64,000 nt of DNA from Rickettsiales bacterium (GTDB taxonomy: Bacteria; Pseudomonadota; Alphaproteobacteria; Rickettsiales; SXRF01), in assembly GCA_041396965.1 (NCBI GenBank), contig JAWKXN010000001.1:1736001-1800000 (forward strand), in the 5' to 3' direction. Shown here in pieces: positions 46,698 to 55,702 of this stretch. Position 1 is the first letter of the stretch; every line of letters begins with the position of its first letter. The position numbers and the translations under genes were made by a program. The notes under the pieces were generated by a model. It saw only the letters and a list, made by a program, of their open reading frames with translations, did no database searches and was not told the origin of the DNA.

Positions 46698-46892
46698 CTA
46701 ATCTCTCTCATCTATCCACGCCATCTGTATGGCTTCCAGTATCTTTTCATTACAACCATCAGGGCTATCGTTAAATTCCGGCAAAGTGACGATCCATTCC
46801 CGAAGATCGGTAAAACGCAAATTTACATTATCCATATCCGGATATAACTCTTCCAGACGGATAGCTATTTCTCTTATATCAATCCAACGCAT
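46698..46892 (-). CDS. iscX: Fe-S cluster assembly protein IscX
   Basis: 64 residues with the family pattern: WIDIREIAIRLEELYPDMD, NLRFTDLREWIVTLPEF, DD-type acidic residues and NEKILEAIQMAWIDE. The small acidic protein binds the desulfurase IscS and iron, modulating cluster assembly. It is not next to the other isc genes; in this window it leads the tsaE-amgK-murU transcript. Confidence 0.9.
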   Translation of the reverse strand: MRWIDIREIAIRLEELYPDMDNVNLRFTDLREWIVTLPEFNDSPDGCNEKILEAIQMAWIDERD

Positions 46893-47040
46893 AAAATCCT
46901 CAAAAAAATACTCCTAAAAAACAATTAGTTAGCTCATGTCCAGAAAATGTTAACTGTAACATTTTCTTAACTTTAATTATTGTACATCTCTGTTAATATC
47001 ACCAGTAAGTTGAAATTTCACTAAATAAAGGAATAAATTT

Positions 47041-47739
47041 ATGAGCGAGCAACAAGCTAATACAGAAACAAAATCTTATGCCGATGAGATACTAAAACAA
47101 GTTAAAAAAATCACTGGTCTTCGCGAGTCCGATATTAGTGTCAAAAAGGAAGAAGTAGAGGACAGACAAAGAATACTGACTATAGAGTCAGAACAAATCA
47201 CCTCGTCAAGCGTAAATGGAAGTAATTCCTCTCATCTACAAGAATTTATTAGGAACAGAATAACAAATGCAAGGACAGGTAGTGATAAAGATATAAAAAT
47301 AAATATTAATCAAAACCAAACCAACAGTAGTTTTAGGTTAAAACTAGAAGTTCCCGACAATCAGGAATCTGTAGATCAACTACAAAAACAGATTGAAGCC
47401 AGAATAGTAAACCAAACTATAGAAAGCCTGAAAAATGCTACAGAACATTTAACTCCAGATGAACAAGCAAAAAGAATCAATGAATTAACCAAACAAATAG
47501 ATACAGGTGCGAAACAGATTATTGCCGAAAGAAAGGAGCAGGAAAAAGCCGGAGAGAAAGTAGGTAAAGTTATTAAAACGACAGAAAATATCTTGAAAGA
47601 ACTCAGTCCAGAAGAGGTAAGACAAGTTATCGCAGGTCTAAAGGAAAAATATGAAAAAACACCAGGAACTAGTACTGAACAAGTAAAAACCGCTCAAATA
47701 AACGAACTAGAAAAAGGGAAAAATGGTAAAGGAAGCTAA
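47041..47739 (+). CDS. hypothetical Gln/Lys-rich coiled-coil protein
   Basis: 232 residues, ATG start with AAGGAA seven to eight bases upstream. Highly polar, without signal peptide or membrane segment; predicted long helices (QLQKQIEARIVNQTIESLKN; QAKRINELTKQIDTG). The composition is rich in Gln, Asn, Lys and Glu. It is single-gene, between iscX (divergent) and the palindromic repeat with the IS. No family recognised; cytoplasmic scaffold and secreted effector are both possible and neither is supported. Confidence 0.65.
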   Translation: MSEQQANTETKSYADEILKQVKKITGLRESDISVKKEEVEDRQRILTIESEQITSSSVNGSNSSHLQEFIRNRITNARTGSDKDIKININQNQTNSSFRLKLEVPDNQESVDQLQKQIEARIVNQTIESLKNATEHLTPDEQAKRINELTKQIDTGAKQIIAERKEQEKAGEKVGKVIKTTENILKELSPEEVRQVIAGLKEKYEKTPGTSTEQVKTAQINELEKGKNGKGS

Positions 47740-47788
47740 GAAACCTGAACTGCGTCTAAGATATTCCCAACCTACTGCTACTATTCTG

Positions 47789-47851
47789 TTCCCCCCTTGC
47801 GGGGTAGTCAGAAATTGAAGAGAGTAATGATTCAATTTTTGGTAGGGGGAA
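47789..47851. repeat. palindromic repeat upstream of IS copy 1
   Basis: TTCCCCC (47789) mirrors GGGGGAA (47845), with inner arms AATTGAA and TTCAATT. It sits 28 nt before the palindrome split by the IS, so at least two different palindromes occur in the 150 nt after the orphan gene. Confidence 0.65.
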
Positions 47852-47888
47852 GCAACATAGCAATCGCATTTGGATACAATGTCACCCC

Positions 47889-48998
47889 TGTAAAAGTCAA
47901 ATAATTCGGTGTCAGATTTTGTAAAGTCACTAATTGAGTCAAACTTTATAAATGAGGCAACGCATGAGCAAACAAGAATTACGCAGTGGCAAGGACAGAG
48001 TTCTTGAGTCAAGCACAATAAAGCGGATGGAGTTTTTATGTTCGGAATATGAATTAATTAAGGCAAAGCGACACACAAGATTTTGTTTTGTCAGTGAATT
48101 TTATAAATTTCATAATCTAACCCGTCAGAATTTCATAAAATACTATAATCGTTACAAAAGTAGTGGTTCTAAATTAGAATTATTGCCTCAAAAACGCGGT
48201 GCTAAATATAAAACTAGGAGAATTTTACCTCATATAGAACAACAGATTATAGGCTTACGGCAAAAAGGTTTGAATCGTTTTGAGATACATGCTGATTTAC
48301 AGATTTCTGAACATGAAACTCGTCCTTGTCCTAGCACTATTTATAATATAAGCAAAAAACATGGATTTAACAGATTGCAGCCAAGAATGATGGAAGAAAA
48401 ACGCAAGATTATCAAAGAAAAAGCCGGTGAGCTAGGGCATATAGATTGCCATTACCTACCCAAAGGCATGATTTCCGGTGATAATAAACGTTATTATCTG
48501 GTGGGGCTGATTGACCATAAAACTTCTCTAGCGTGGTGTGAGGTTATTCCTGAAGTTACATCGCTAAATGTGATGTTTTCTACAATGAAGCTACTTAATT
48601 TATTCAAGAAAGAGTTTGGTTTTGATTTTGTTGAGATACTAACGGATAATGGTTCAGAGTTTGGCAGTGGTAGTAACGATCCAGCAACTATTAAGAAAAA
48701 TCCTTTTATGCGTCTGCTTTTTGAACTTAAAATAAAACATCGCCGAACTAAACCTTACAGACCACAAACTAACGGAAAAATAGAGAGATTCTGGAAAACA
48801 ATAGAAGAAGATTTGCTGCGTGAAATGGTATTCGACTCGCTAGACCAGCTCAAAAATGAAGTGTTCGAGTATATGACTTACTACAACTACGCAAGACCTC
48901 ACTCCGCCGCAAATGGAAAAACTCCTTCTCATCTTATTGGAAAAAATATAACATGAAACAGATTACAAAATCTGACACCGAATTATTTGACTTTTACA
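47889..48998 (+). mobile_element. IS481-like insertion sequence, copy 1
   Basis: 1110 bp, with perfect inverted repeats of 36 bp (starting TGTAAAAGTC; ending GACTTTTACA) and a 5-bp duplication ACCCC (47884-47888 and 48999-49003). Encodes one intact transposase. The translated transposase is identical to that of the copy at 59410-60519, so transposition was recent. Family assignment (IS481/IS3-like DDE) is from the integrase core and TG...CA ends. Confidence 0.93.
47952..48956 (+). CDS. IS481-like DDE transposase, copy 1
   Basis: 334 residues, identical to copy 2. N-terminal helix-turn-helix region, then an integrase core with catalytic residues in LGHIDCHYLPKG (Asp), ILTDNGSEFGSG (Asp) and TNGKIERFWKTI (Glu). 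One frame without programmed frameshift, unlike IS3. A second ATG four codons downstream is an alternative start. Confidence 0.93.
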   Translation: MRQRMSKQELRSGKDRVLESSTIKRMEFLCSEYELIKAKRHTRFCFVSEFYKFHNLTRQNFIKYYNRYKSSGSKLELLPQKRGAKYKTRRILPHIEQQIIGLRQKGLNRFEIHADLQISEHETRPCPSTIYNISKKHGFNRLQPRMMEEKRKIIKEKAGELGHIDCHYLPKGMISGDNKRYYLVGLIDHKTSLAWCEVIPEVTSLNVMFSTMKLLNLFKKEFGFDFVEILTDNGSEFGSGSNDPATIKKNPFMRLLFELKIKHRRTKPYRPQTNGKIERFWKTIEEDLLREMVFDSLDQLKNEVFEYMTYYNYARPHSAANGKTPSHLIGKNIT

Positions 48999-49159
48999 AC
49001 CCCGCATTTATTGCGGGGTCTGGTGGGTTGCAAGAACAATCCAGTGAAAAGCTCTGCTTTTTACAACCGGATGCCGCCATAAAGACGGCATGACAGTGTC
49101 ATGTTCAGTGCCTGATACCCAAATGCAATCGCCATGGGTGTATATGGCTGTCTACTACT

Positions 49160-50842
49160 CTACCCCCTGCTTATCGGGCGGTATTTTATCTTGGTGGGGG
49201 TAAGAGTATCCACACCAAGACGACGCTTAAGATCAGCCTCATAGGCTTCGTAGTTACCCTCAAACCATTCCACATGTGAGTCTCCCTCAAACGCTAATAT
49301 ATGCGTAGCAATACGATCTAGGAACCAGCGATCATGCGATATTATAACCGCACAACCAGCGAAATCAGCAAGAGCGTCCTCCAGCGCGCGCAAAGTTTCC
49401 ACGTCCAGATCATTGGTCGGCTCATCCAGCAACAACACATTATGCTCTTTTTTCAGCATCTTCGCCAGATGCACACGATTCCGCTCACCGCCAGAGAGAG
49501 AGCCAACTTTTTTCTGTTGATCCGAACCCTTAAAATTAAAACTAGAACAATAAGCACGGGATTTTACCAGCTTGCCACCAAGTGAGATTTCCTCATCACC
49601 GCCGGATATTTCCTGCCATACCGTATTGCTGTCCTTAAGCGCGTCACGTGACTGGTCAACATAACCAAGAACTACTGAGTCCCCTACCTTGAAACTTCCA
49701 CTATCAGGAGTTTCCACTCCGGTTATCATCTTAAATAAGGTAGTTTTACCAGCGCCGTTAGGTCCAATCACTCCAACAATACCACCAGCCGGTAAGTCAA
49801 AAGAAAGCCCATCAATAAGCAGCTTATCACCAAAAGCCTTAGAAATATTCTCAGCTTTAATTACCAAATTACCAAGCCGCTGCCCATTAGGTATGACAAT
49901 CTGCGCTACTCCAACCTGAGACTTAGTCCCCTGAGCCAGCAAATCCTCATAAGCGGCGATACGGGCTTTACTTTTCGCCTGCCTTGCCTTAACTCCCTGC
50001 CTTATCCATTCAAGCTCTGATGATAGTCTTTTCTGACGAGCGTTTTCCTCCCTCTCCTCTTGAGCCAAACGTTTTTGTTTTTGTTCAAGATAAGCGGAAT
50101 AATTCCCCTCATATGGTATACCAGAACCTCTATCCAGCTCCAGAATCCAACCAGTTACATTATCAAGGAAATAACGGTCGTGGGTAATCATGACCACCGT
50201 TCCCTTATACTCCTTCAGATAATGCTCAAGCCACGCCACCGACTCCGCGTCTAAATGGTTGGTCGGCTCATCCAGCAACAACAAATCCGGCTTTTCCAAC
50301 AGCAACTTACACAACGCCACCCGCCTACGCTCACCACCAGAAATCTTGCTTACATCAGCGTCTTTCGGCGGACAACGCAAAGCGTCCATCGCTATCTCAA
50401 TATCCCGCTCAATATCCCAGCCACCGCTAGCGTCTATCTTCTCTTGAAGCTCGCCTTGTACTTCTATTAGCTTCATCATCTCATCATCATCAGTGACCTC
50501 AGCAAGCTTATTAGACACCTCGTTGAATTTGTCCAACAGCTCCTTCTGCTCACCAAGCGCGTCTATAATATTTCCCATCACATCCTTTGACTCATCCAGC
50601 TTCGGCTCTTGCGGCAAATAGCCAACCTTAGCTCCCTCAGCAGACCACGCCTCACCAGAAAAATCCTTATCAAGACCCGCCATTATCTTAAGTAATGTGG
50701 ATTTACCAGCGCCGTTCGGCCCTAAAACCCCGATCTTAGCTCCTGGGTAAAATGACAGATAAATATTCTTAAGCACCTCCTTACCACCAGCATAACTCTT
50801 GGAAAGTTCTTTCATTACATAAACATACTGATATGAAGCCAT
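49160..50842 (-). CDS. ettA: energy-dependent translational throttle ABC-F protein EttA
   Basis: 560 residues. Two ABC domains with P-loops GPNGAGKST and GPNGAGKTT, signature motifs ISGGERRRVAL and LSGGERNRVHL, Walker B LLLLDEPTNHLD and LLLDEPTNDLD, and the charged linker (KQKRLAQEEREENARQKRL) that contacts tRNA. No membrane domain: it binds the ribosomal E site and tunes initiation by energy state. Length is typical. Confidence 0.96.
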   Translation of the reverse strand: MASYQYVYVMKELSKSYAGGKEVLKNIYLSFYPGAKIGVLGPNGAGKSTLLKIMAGLDKDFSGEAWSAEGAKVGYLPQEPKLDESKDVMGNIIDALGEQKELLDKFNEVSNKLAEVTDDDEMMKLIEVQGELQEKIDASGGWDIERDIEIAMDALRCPPKDADVSKISGGERRRVALCKLLLEKPDLLLLDEPTNHLDAESVAWLEHYLKEYKGTVVMITHDRYFLDNVTGWILELDRGSGIPYEGNYSAYLEQKQKRLAQEEREENARQKRLSSELEWIRQGVKARQAKSKARIAAYEDLLAQGTKSQVGVAQIVIPNGQRLGNLVIKAENISKAFGDKLLIDGLSFDLPAGGIVGVIGPNGAGKTTLFKMITGVETPDSGSFKVGDSVVLGYVDQSRDALKDSNTVWQEISGGDEEISLGGKLVKSRAYCSSFNFKGSDQQKKVGSLSGGERNRVHLAKMLKKEHNVLLLDEPTNDLDVETLRALEDALADFAGCAVIISHDRWFLDRIATHILAFEGDSHVEWFEGNYEAYEADLKRRLGVDTLTPTKIKYRPISRG

Positions 50843-51281
50843 TATTTGTTCCTTATAGAATCTTTGATTTTAGGTTATGTACTGCCAGACAATCTAGTTA
50901 TTAGAATAAGTAATTAACTTCAAGTCACAATATTTAGTATAGTGGTGAAAATCTTTATAAAATGCCCGTATGCCCCTATAACTATAACACAAACCGTTGT
51001 CACAAAAATTTAATACTCAATATTACAGGGGAATGTTACATTATATAATCGGATTATTTTGATTTGTGTAACATATGGGAAAAACGGCGAAAAATATAAA
51101 TCATTCGTTGATAAAATAATGGCTGAGAAACATGAAACCGCACATCATTTATAGGGCATATATTTTTAATTGATAATGATTCTCATTTACAATAAATAAT
51201 GGATGATTTATTGTAACCATATGAATTACTATTAATATGCATTATAATTACAACAATTAACAACACCATAAACACCAAACG
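50843..51281 (+). other. 439-nt AT-rich intergenic region
   Basis: Divergent gap between ettA and the orphan gene at 51282. No gene or RNA seen. Its only clear element is the Fur-box-like palindrome at 51172-51190. Confidence 0.5.
51172..51190 (+). promoter_or_regulatory. Fur-box-like operator
   Basis: GATAATGATTCTCATTTAC agrees at 15 of 19 positions with the classic Fur box GATAATGATAATCATTATC. It lies about 92 nt before the ATG at 51282, a place where an iron-dependent repressor could act. Alphaproteobacteria may use Fur/Mur or Irr/RirA, so the actual regulator is uncertain. Confidence 0.5.
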
Positions 51282-52064
51282 ATGAGCGACAAAACAGCAA
51301 AACAGATAGAAATAGAAAAAACCGCCAAACAAAAGGCGGAGGATGTCGCCTATACCATAAATCACGCGCTAGTGTGCACCGCTACTGACTGGCTTGACAT
51401 AGGGCTGACCTCCTCCACCCTTAAAAGACTAAGGGAAAACCCATCGGATCGTAACATTGCCATAGGCGAGTTCGCTGGGGATTTTGGCGCTGTTCCTATT
51501 ACAATAGCCATGCAACGTATACTCCCAAGCGTTATGCAAAAAATCAGGAAATTAGCTGAGCCAATAGTAGGGGATATTTTTTACTTCGGAGCCGAACAGG
51601 GAGCGAAGCATTGGGCAGAGGAACATGGGGTAAATCTTAAGTCTAAAGAATATAAAAATAGAGTTGACTCAATTTATAATTATGAAATGGAACATCTCCC
51701 TCAGGCTGTGGTATGGTCAGCATCTGCCGCTGGTCTTAACGTAGCCATCATGAAACATCTTGATAAAACAATACCCATGTGGAAGCTACTGACGGCAAAA
51801 GCGGGCGGGTCTGTTGGAACAGCCGCCCTTGTGATGGGAGGGCGTTCTTTATTTCCAAGACAAGCCTATAAGGTAGATAAATTTACCAGCGAACACGTGT
51901 TTATACCAGCCACTAAAAGCTTTGGAAAAATGTTTGGTATTGATTCCAAAGATGTTGATAATATGGTAAAAGCCCATGATAATACATTTGATGGTGGCGA
52001 TAAAGAAAAATGGTCTGACAAAGTAAAATCAACCGAAAATAATCTCGCTGTAATTTCCAGATAA
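51282..52064 (+). CDS. hypothetical protein behind a Fur-like box
   Basis: 260 residues. N-terminal charged helix (KTAKQIEIEKTAKQKAEDVA), then several moderately hydrophobic segments (FAGDFGAVPITIAMQRIL; AVVWSASAAGLNVAIM; AKAGGSVGTAALVMGGRSLF), and a polar C-terminus. No signal peptide; might associate with a membrane. No family recognised. Single gene; the candidate Fur box upstream suggests iron control, but nothing in the protein shows a metal site. Confidence 0.6.
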   Translation: MSDKTAKQIEIEKTAKQKAEDVAYTINHALVCTATDWLDIGLTSSTLKRLRENPSDRNIAIGEFAGDFGAVPITIAMQRILPSVMQKIRKLAEPIVGDIFYFGAEQGAKHWAEEHGVNLKSKEYKNRVDSIYNYEMEHLPQAVVWSASAAGLNVAIMKHLDKTIPMWKLLTAKAGGSVGTAALVMGGRSLFPRQAYKVDKFTSEHVFIPATKSFGKMFGIDSKDVDNMVKAHDNTFDGGDKEKWSDKVKSTENNLAVISR

Positions 52065-52172
52065 TCCACCTTATTTAGCCACATTAACAGATAATTCTTG
52101 GTTTTAGCGAAAATCTGGATTATGTTGCCTATCCGTTCATAAACAGTAACATTTTAATATCAGGAATATAAC

Positions 52173-53210
52173 ATGAACCCTATAGGTAATATCATGAAAA
52201 AAAATAGCAAAGAAACTAAAGAACAGGAAAATTTCTGGACTGATCGCAACTTCGCCCTTGAGGCGGTGCGGGTTACTGAGGCCGCCGCCCTAGCCAGCTT
52301 CGCTTGGATGGGAAAAGGCAAGGAAAAGGATGCTGATAAAGCAGCGGTCGGCGCGATGCGTGACGCTCTTAACAGCCTGTCAATTGACGGCACCATAGTT
52401 ATCGGTGAGGGTGAACGTGATAAAGCTCCGATGCTTTATATCGGCGAGAAGGTTGGAAACGCCGCCGGAACTGGTCCAAAAATAGATATAGCGCTTGACC
52501 CGCTAGAAGGAACCACCATCTGCGCGCATGGCGGCGCTAACTCACTTACCGTTATCGCTATGGCGGAAAAAGGAGGATTCTTACACGCGCCAGATGTCTA
52601 TATGAGTAAAATAGCTGTTGGTGGTGGTCTACCAGCAGGAGTAGTTGATCTAGATAATTCTCCACAACAGAACTTAAAAAGCTTGGCGAAAGCCAAAAAA
52701 TGTGAAATTTCCGATTTAGTGGTGGTTATACTGGATCGTGATCGCCACAAGGAACTAATCGCCAAAACTCGTGAGGCTGGAGCTAGAATCCAACTTATCA
52801 CTGATGGCGACGTTGCCGGTGTGATAGCAACCTCTCGTCCAAACACTGGTGTTGATATGTATGTTGGTATTGGTGGCGCGCCGGAAGGAGTGCTAGCGGC
52901 GGCGGCTCTGCGCTCAATCGGCGGGCAAATGCAAGGAAGGCTTCTCTTTACCGAAGACACAGAAAAAGAGCGCGCTAAACGCATGGGAATAGATGACTTA
53001 TCACGCAAATATAACTTAGAGGATATGGCAAGCGGTGATGTTATGTTCGCCGCAAGTGGCGTTACTGACGGCTCTATGTTACGTGGTGTACGTCGTTTTA
53101 ACGGTGGAGCTACCACTCACTCAATAGTAATGCGCTCAAAAACCGGAACAGTAAGGCTTATTGAGGCACAGCACAACTTCACCAGAAAAACTTGGATGGG
53201 TGGTATATAA
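52173..53210 (+). CDS. glpX: class II fructose-1,6-bisphosphatase GlpX
   Basis: 345 residues. Family signatures: DRNFALEAVRVTEAAALAS, IDGTIVIGEGERDKAPML, and IDIALDPLEGTTICA with the metal-binding Asp/Glu. Hydrolyses fructose (and often sedoheptulose) bisphosphate; gluconeogenesis. An in-frame ATG eight codons downstream is a possible alternative start. The ALDH gene follows at 43 nt. Confidence 0.95.
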   Translation: MNPIGNIMKKNSKETKEQENFWTDRNFALEAVRVTEAAALASFAWMGKGKEKDADKAAVGAMRDALNSLSIDGTIVIGEGERDKAPMLYIGEKVGNAAGTGPKIDIALDPLEGTTICAHGGANSLTVIAMAEKGGFLHAPDVYMSKIAVGGGLPAGVVDLDNSPQQNLKSLAKAKKCEISDLVVVILDRDRHKELIAKTREAGARIQLITDGDVAGVIATSRPNTGVDMYVGIGGAPEGVLAAAALRSIGGQMQGRLLFTEDTEKERAKRMGIDDLSRKYNLEDMASGDVMFAASGVTDGSMLRGVRRFNGGATTHSIVMRSKTGTVRLIEAQHNFTRKTWMGGI

Positions 53211-53253
53211 CTATCTTATACTCAGAAAATTCGGACAAAATATAGGTGGTAAA

Positions 53254-54702
53254 GTGGAGAATGAGAAACTTGTCGTCACGTCACCGTGTGATGGTGAAAA
53301 AATAGCCGAGCTTGAGGCTGATAATGGTAAGACGCTGGCTTATAAAATAAAGCAGGCAATTTCTGCCCAGAAAGAATGGGCTGGAGAGTCACGCGGTAAC
53401 AGAGAAAAGTTTTTACTTACTTTAAGCTCAGCAATCACCGAGAAAAGGCAAGAGCTTATTGATATAATAGTTTACGATGCCGGAAAGACCGCGAAAGAAG
53501 CGGCGGCGGAAATAGATGGTGCCGCGTCAATTCTTAAAAAAACTATAGATGATAGCAAGCTTGCTGATCTAAACGGTATGATAAGAATAAAAGAACGACC
53601 ACCGGTTGGTATAGCTGGTCTTATCACCTCATTTAATTTTCCGTTAGCGGTCGCTTACTGGACTATCGCCCCCGCCCTACTTGCCGGTAACGCTGTTATC
53701 TGGAAACCATCGGAAAAAACCCCGATGATCGCTGCCGCCGTCAAAGAGATATTTGATAAAGTAATGAAGGAATATAGTGATTTACTAAATATTATAATAG
53801 GCGGTAGAGATATAGGGCAAAGACTAGTCGCCCACGAACAAATAGATATGATAAGCGCGACCGGCAGCGTCGCCATGGGTCAAGGCATAAAGAATACTCT
53901 AGCGCAAAAAGAAAATAACAACATACCTCCAATATTAGAGCTTGGTGGTAATAATGGTGTTATAATATCTAATAAAATGAGCGATGAACATCTGAGCTGG
54001 TCAATAAACGCTATTACCTTATCATTTTTAGCTACCAGCGGGCAACGCTGTACTAACACTCGCCGCCTAATAGTACATAAAGATATATGCGAAAAAACTA
54101 TTTCGCTACTGAAACAAAAAATAACAGATTTTCTTTCCACTAACGAAATAATTAGCCCAGTTACCGGTGAGTCCAATAAGTATGGCTATAGCTGTTTAAT
54201 AGATGAGGAAAGTTTCCTAAATTTTGAGAAATCTAAAAAACAAGCAATTCTTGAGGGTGGCGAGATATTCGCTGGTGGTCGTCTGCTTAAAGAAAAATAT
54301 CCCAGCGCTTATTATGTTGAGCCTTCACTTGCAATAATGTCTAAGCAATCAGCTATTATGCATAAAGAAACTTTCGCACCACTAATTTTTATTGTTAGTT
54401 ACGACGATTTTAGTGAAGCGGTAGAATTACTAAATGAACCGGAAAACGCTGGTCTGGTAAACGGATTTTATACTCAGAGCCAACAAGAAGCTGAGATATT
54501 CGCCCATAGTAATAAGGCCGGACACACCCTAATAAATTCTCCAAAAGGCACAGGAACACCCGCCTTTGGCATGGGCTTTGGTGGCAATCGCCTATCTGGC
54601 GAAGGCGAGATACTAAACAGCTCTGACCCATTGCACCCTTTCACCAAAAGAACAAGTTTCAACCGTATCGCTATTAACAGCGAAATAAAGATGGACAAAT
54701 AG
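53254..54702 (+). CDS. aldehyde dehydrogenase, ALDH7/alpha-aminoadipic semialdehyde type
   Basis: About 482 residues from GTG 53254, preceded by AGGTGG at about four to five bases; the frame extends further up into glpX without support. ALDH features: NAD site SATGSVAMG, catalytic Glu in LELGGNNGVI, catalytic Cys in TSGQRCTNTRRLIVH. ELGGNN and SGQRCT are typical of ALDH7 enzymes, which oxidise aminoadipic semialdehyde/piperideine-6-carboxylate in lysine breakdown. No other lysine-degradation genes are near, so the substrate is inferred. Confidence 0.88.
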   Translation: MENEKLVVTSPCDGEKIAELEADNGKTLAYKIKQAISAQKEWAGESRGNREKFLLTLSSAITEKRQELIDIIVYDAGKTAKEAAAEIDGAASILKKTIDDSKLADLNGMIRIKERPPVGIAGLITSFNFPLAVAYWTIAPALLAGNAVIWKPSEKTPMIAAAVKEIFDKVMKEYSDLLNIIIGGRDIGQRLVAHEQIDMISATGSVAMGQGIKNTLAQKENNNIPPILELGGNNGVIISNKMSDEHLSWSINAITLSFLATSGQRCTNTRRLIVHKDICEKTISLLKQKITDFLSTNEIISPVTGESNKYGYSCLIDEESFLNFEKSKKQAILEGGEIFAGGRLLKEKYPSAYYVEPSLAIMSKQSAIMHKETFAPLIFIVSYDDFSEAVELLNEPENAGLVNGFYTQSQQEAEIFAHSNKAGHTLINSPKGTGTPAFGMGFGGNRLSGEGEILNSSDPLHPFTKRTSFNRIAINSEIKMDK

Positions 54703-54703
54703 T

Positions 54704-54961
54704 TCAACAAATAAAATCTTCTGTAATCTCAGAGTTAATTTGCAACTTTTTATGTCTTGAAGTAAATCCGCCAGTAATTTCAATATCAGACTTAGCTATT
54801 CTCCACCTCTTACTCAAAAACTTTATCAGCGCTTTATTAGCTTTACCATCTTCCGGTGGTGCCGCTATTTTTATCTTGATTTCCCTACAATTATCACTAC
54901 CTACCCAGCCAACAATCTGGTTATTTGAAGAATTTGGTACAACGTGAATATTCAAAATCAC
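54704..54961 (-). CDS. DUF167/YggU family protein
   Basis: 85 residues, full length for the family: VVPNSSNNQIVGWVG, IKIAAPPEDGKANKALIKFL, ITGGFTSRHKKLQI. Small soluble fold of unknown role. It is convergent with the ALDH gene, overlap-free by one base. Confidence 0.88.
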   Translation of the reverse strand: MILNIHVVPNSSNNQIVGWVGSDNCREIKIKIAAPPEDGKANKALIKFLSKRWRIAKSDIEITGGFTSRHKKLQINSEITEDFIC

Positions 54962-54969
54962 GAAAAAAA

Positions 54970-55482
54970 CTAAACGCTACGCTGCGGATAGCCCGCCTCA
55001 ACAGTTGTTGGTTGCTTTTCAAGCTGCGGCGATGGCAAGTTAGAATAAGGATTCTCTACCTTTGGAGCATTTTCAGAGAGTGCGTGGATTATGTGATCCG
55101 CCCCTTCCTTCGGAAGTTCATAACGTATCGTCATCAGCCCACTTTCCGGACTATGGTCACAACTCTTATTATAGGCCTTCGGAGTATGAGCGGAAAGCTC
55201 AGGCATACTAGCTAACTCTTGCTTTATAGTATCATAAACCATAGAAGGATGATGCCGGTCAGTCTGTAATATCTTGATGGATAGCTCATCGCCATTACCA
55301 TCGGCAGTCATACTCACCTGAAACTGTACGTTAAGTGGATTCAACCTGTGATGCTCATCACCAGACGTACCTATTATGGGCTTACCCGAAAGCTGTGATA
55401 TTATCCTATCAGCAGCCTGTGACTCCTCCGCCATATCCTGAATCACTGTTGAATTAGCCAATTTAGTTGGTAGAACATCCAT
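54970..55482 (-). CDS. hypothetical protein
   Basis: About 170 residues from the ATG at 55482; a TTG seven codons upstream also opens the frame. Soluble, mixed beta/alpha: a beta-like centre (NPLNVQFQVSMTADGNGDEL; MTIRYELPKEGADHIIH) and a Pro/Gln-rich tail. No signal peptide. It precedes DUF167 with 8 nt spacing, so the two are probably co-transcribed. Family not recognised. Confidence 0.55.
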   Translation of the reverse strand: MDVLPTKLANSTVIQDMAEESQAADRIISQLSGKPIIGTSGDEHHRLNPLNVQFQVSMTADGNGDELSIKILQTDRHHPSMVYDTIKQELASMPELSAHTPKAYNKSCDHSPESGLMTIRYELPKEGADHIIHALSENAPKVENPYSNLPSPQLEKQPTTVEAGYPQRSV

Positions 55483-55702
55483 AACTATCAATAACCCCTG
55501 CAAAACCTTATGTTTTTTCTATTAAGAATAATTATCATAATTACTTATTTATGTAAAGATTTTAACGCAACTTCACCACTATGCTATAAAAATAAGGGTA
55601 AAGTCACGTAAATATCTTATAAACATTTGACCTTACAGTAAAAAACCATTAGTTAGCATGGTTTACAACCAACTAAAAACTAACTAATAGAAATATAGAA
55701 CT

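Larger units (their letters stand above)
47880..49095. repeat. palindromic repeat split by IS copy 1
   Basis: Opens TGTCACCCC (47880-47888) and resumes after the IS with ACCCCGCATTTATTGCGGGGT, closing CGGCATGACA at 49095. Without the IS and one duplicate this is about 101 bp, with TGTCA/TGACA ends and two internal stems (CCCCGC/GCGGGG and GCCG/CGGC). Confidence 0.75.

Noticed and set aside
47707..48018. Minus-strand 103-residue frame across the palindromic repeats and the IS left end
   Set aside because: It runs antisense through the IS terminal repeat and recurs, with a different tail, at the second IS copy (59336-59539); it is a by-product of the IS end.
55520..55550. Second Fur-like site (AATAATTATCATAATTAC)
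   Set aside because: It is AT-rich and palindrome-like but aligns poorly with the 19-bp consensus at the defining positions.
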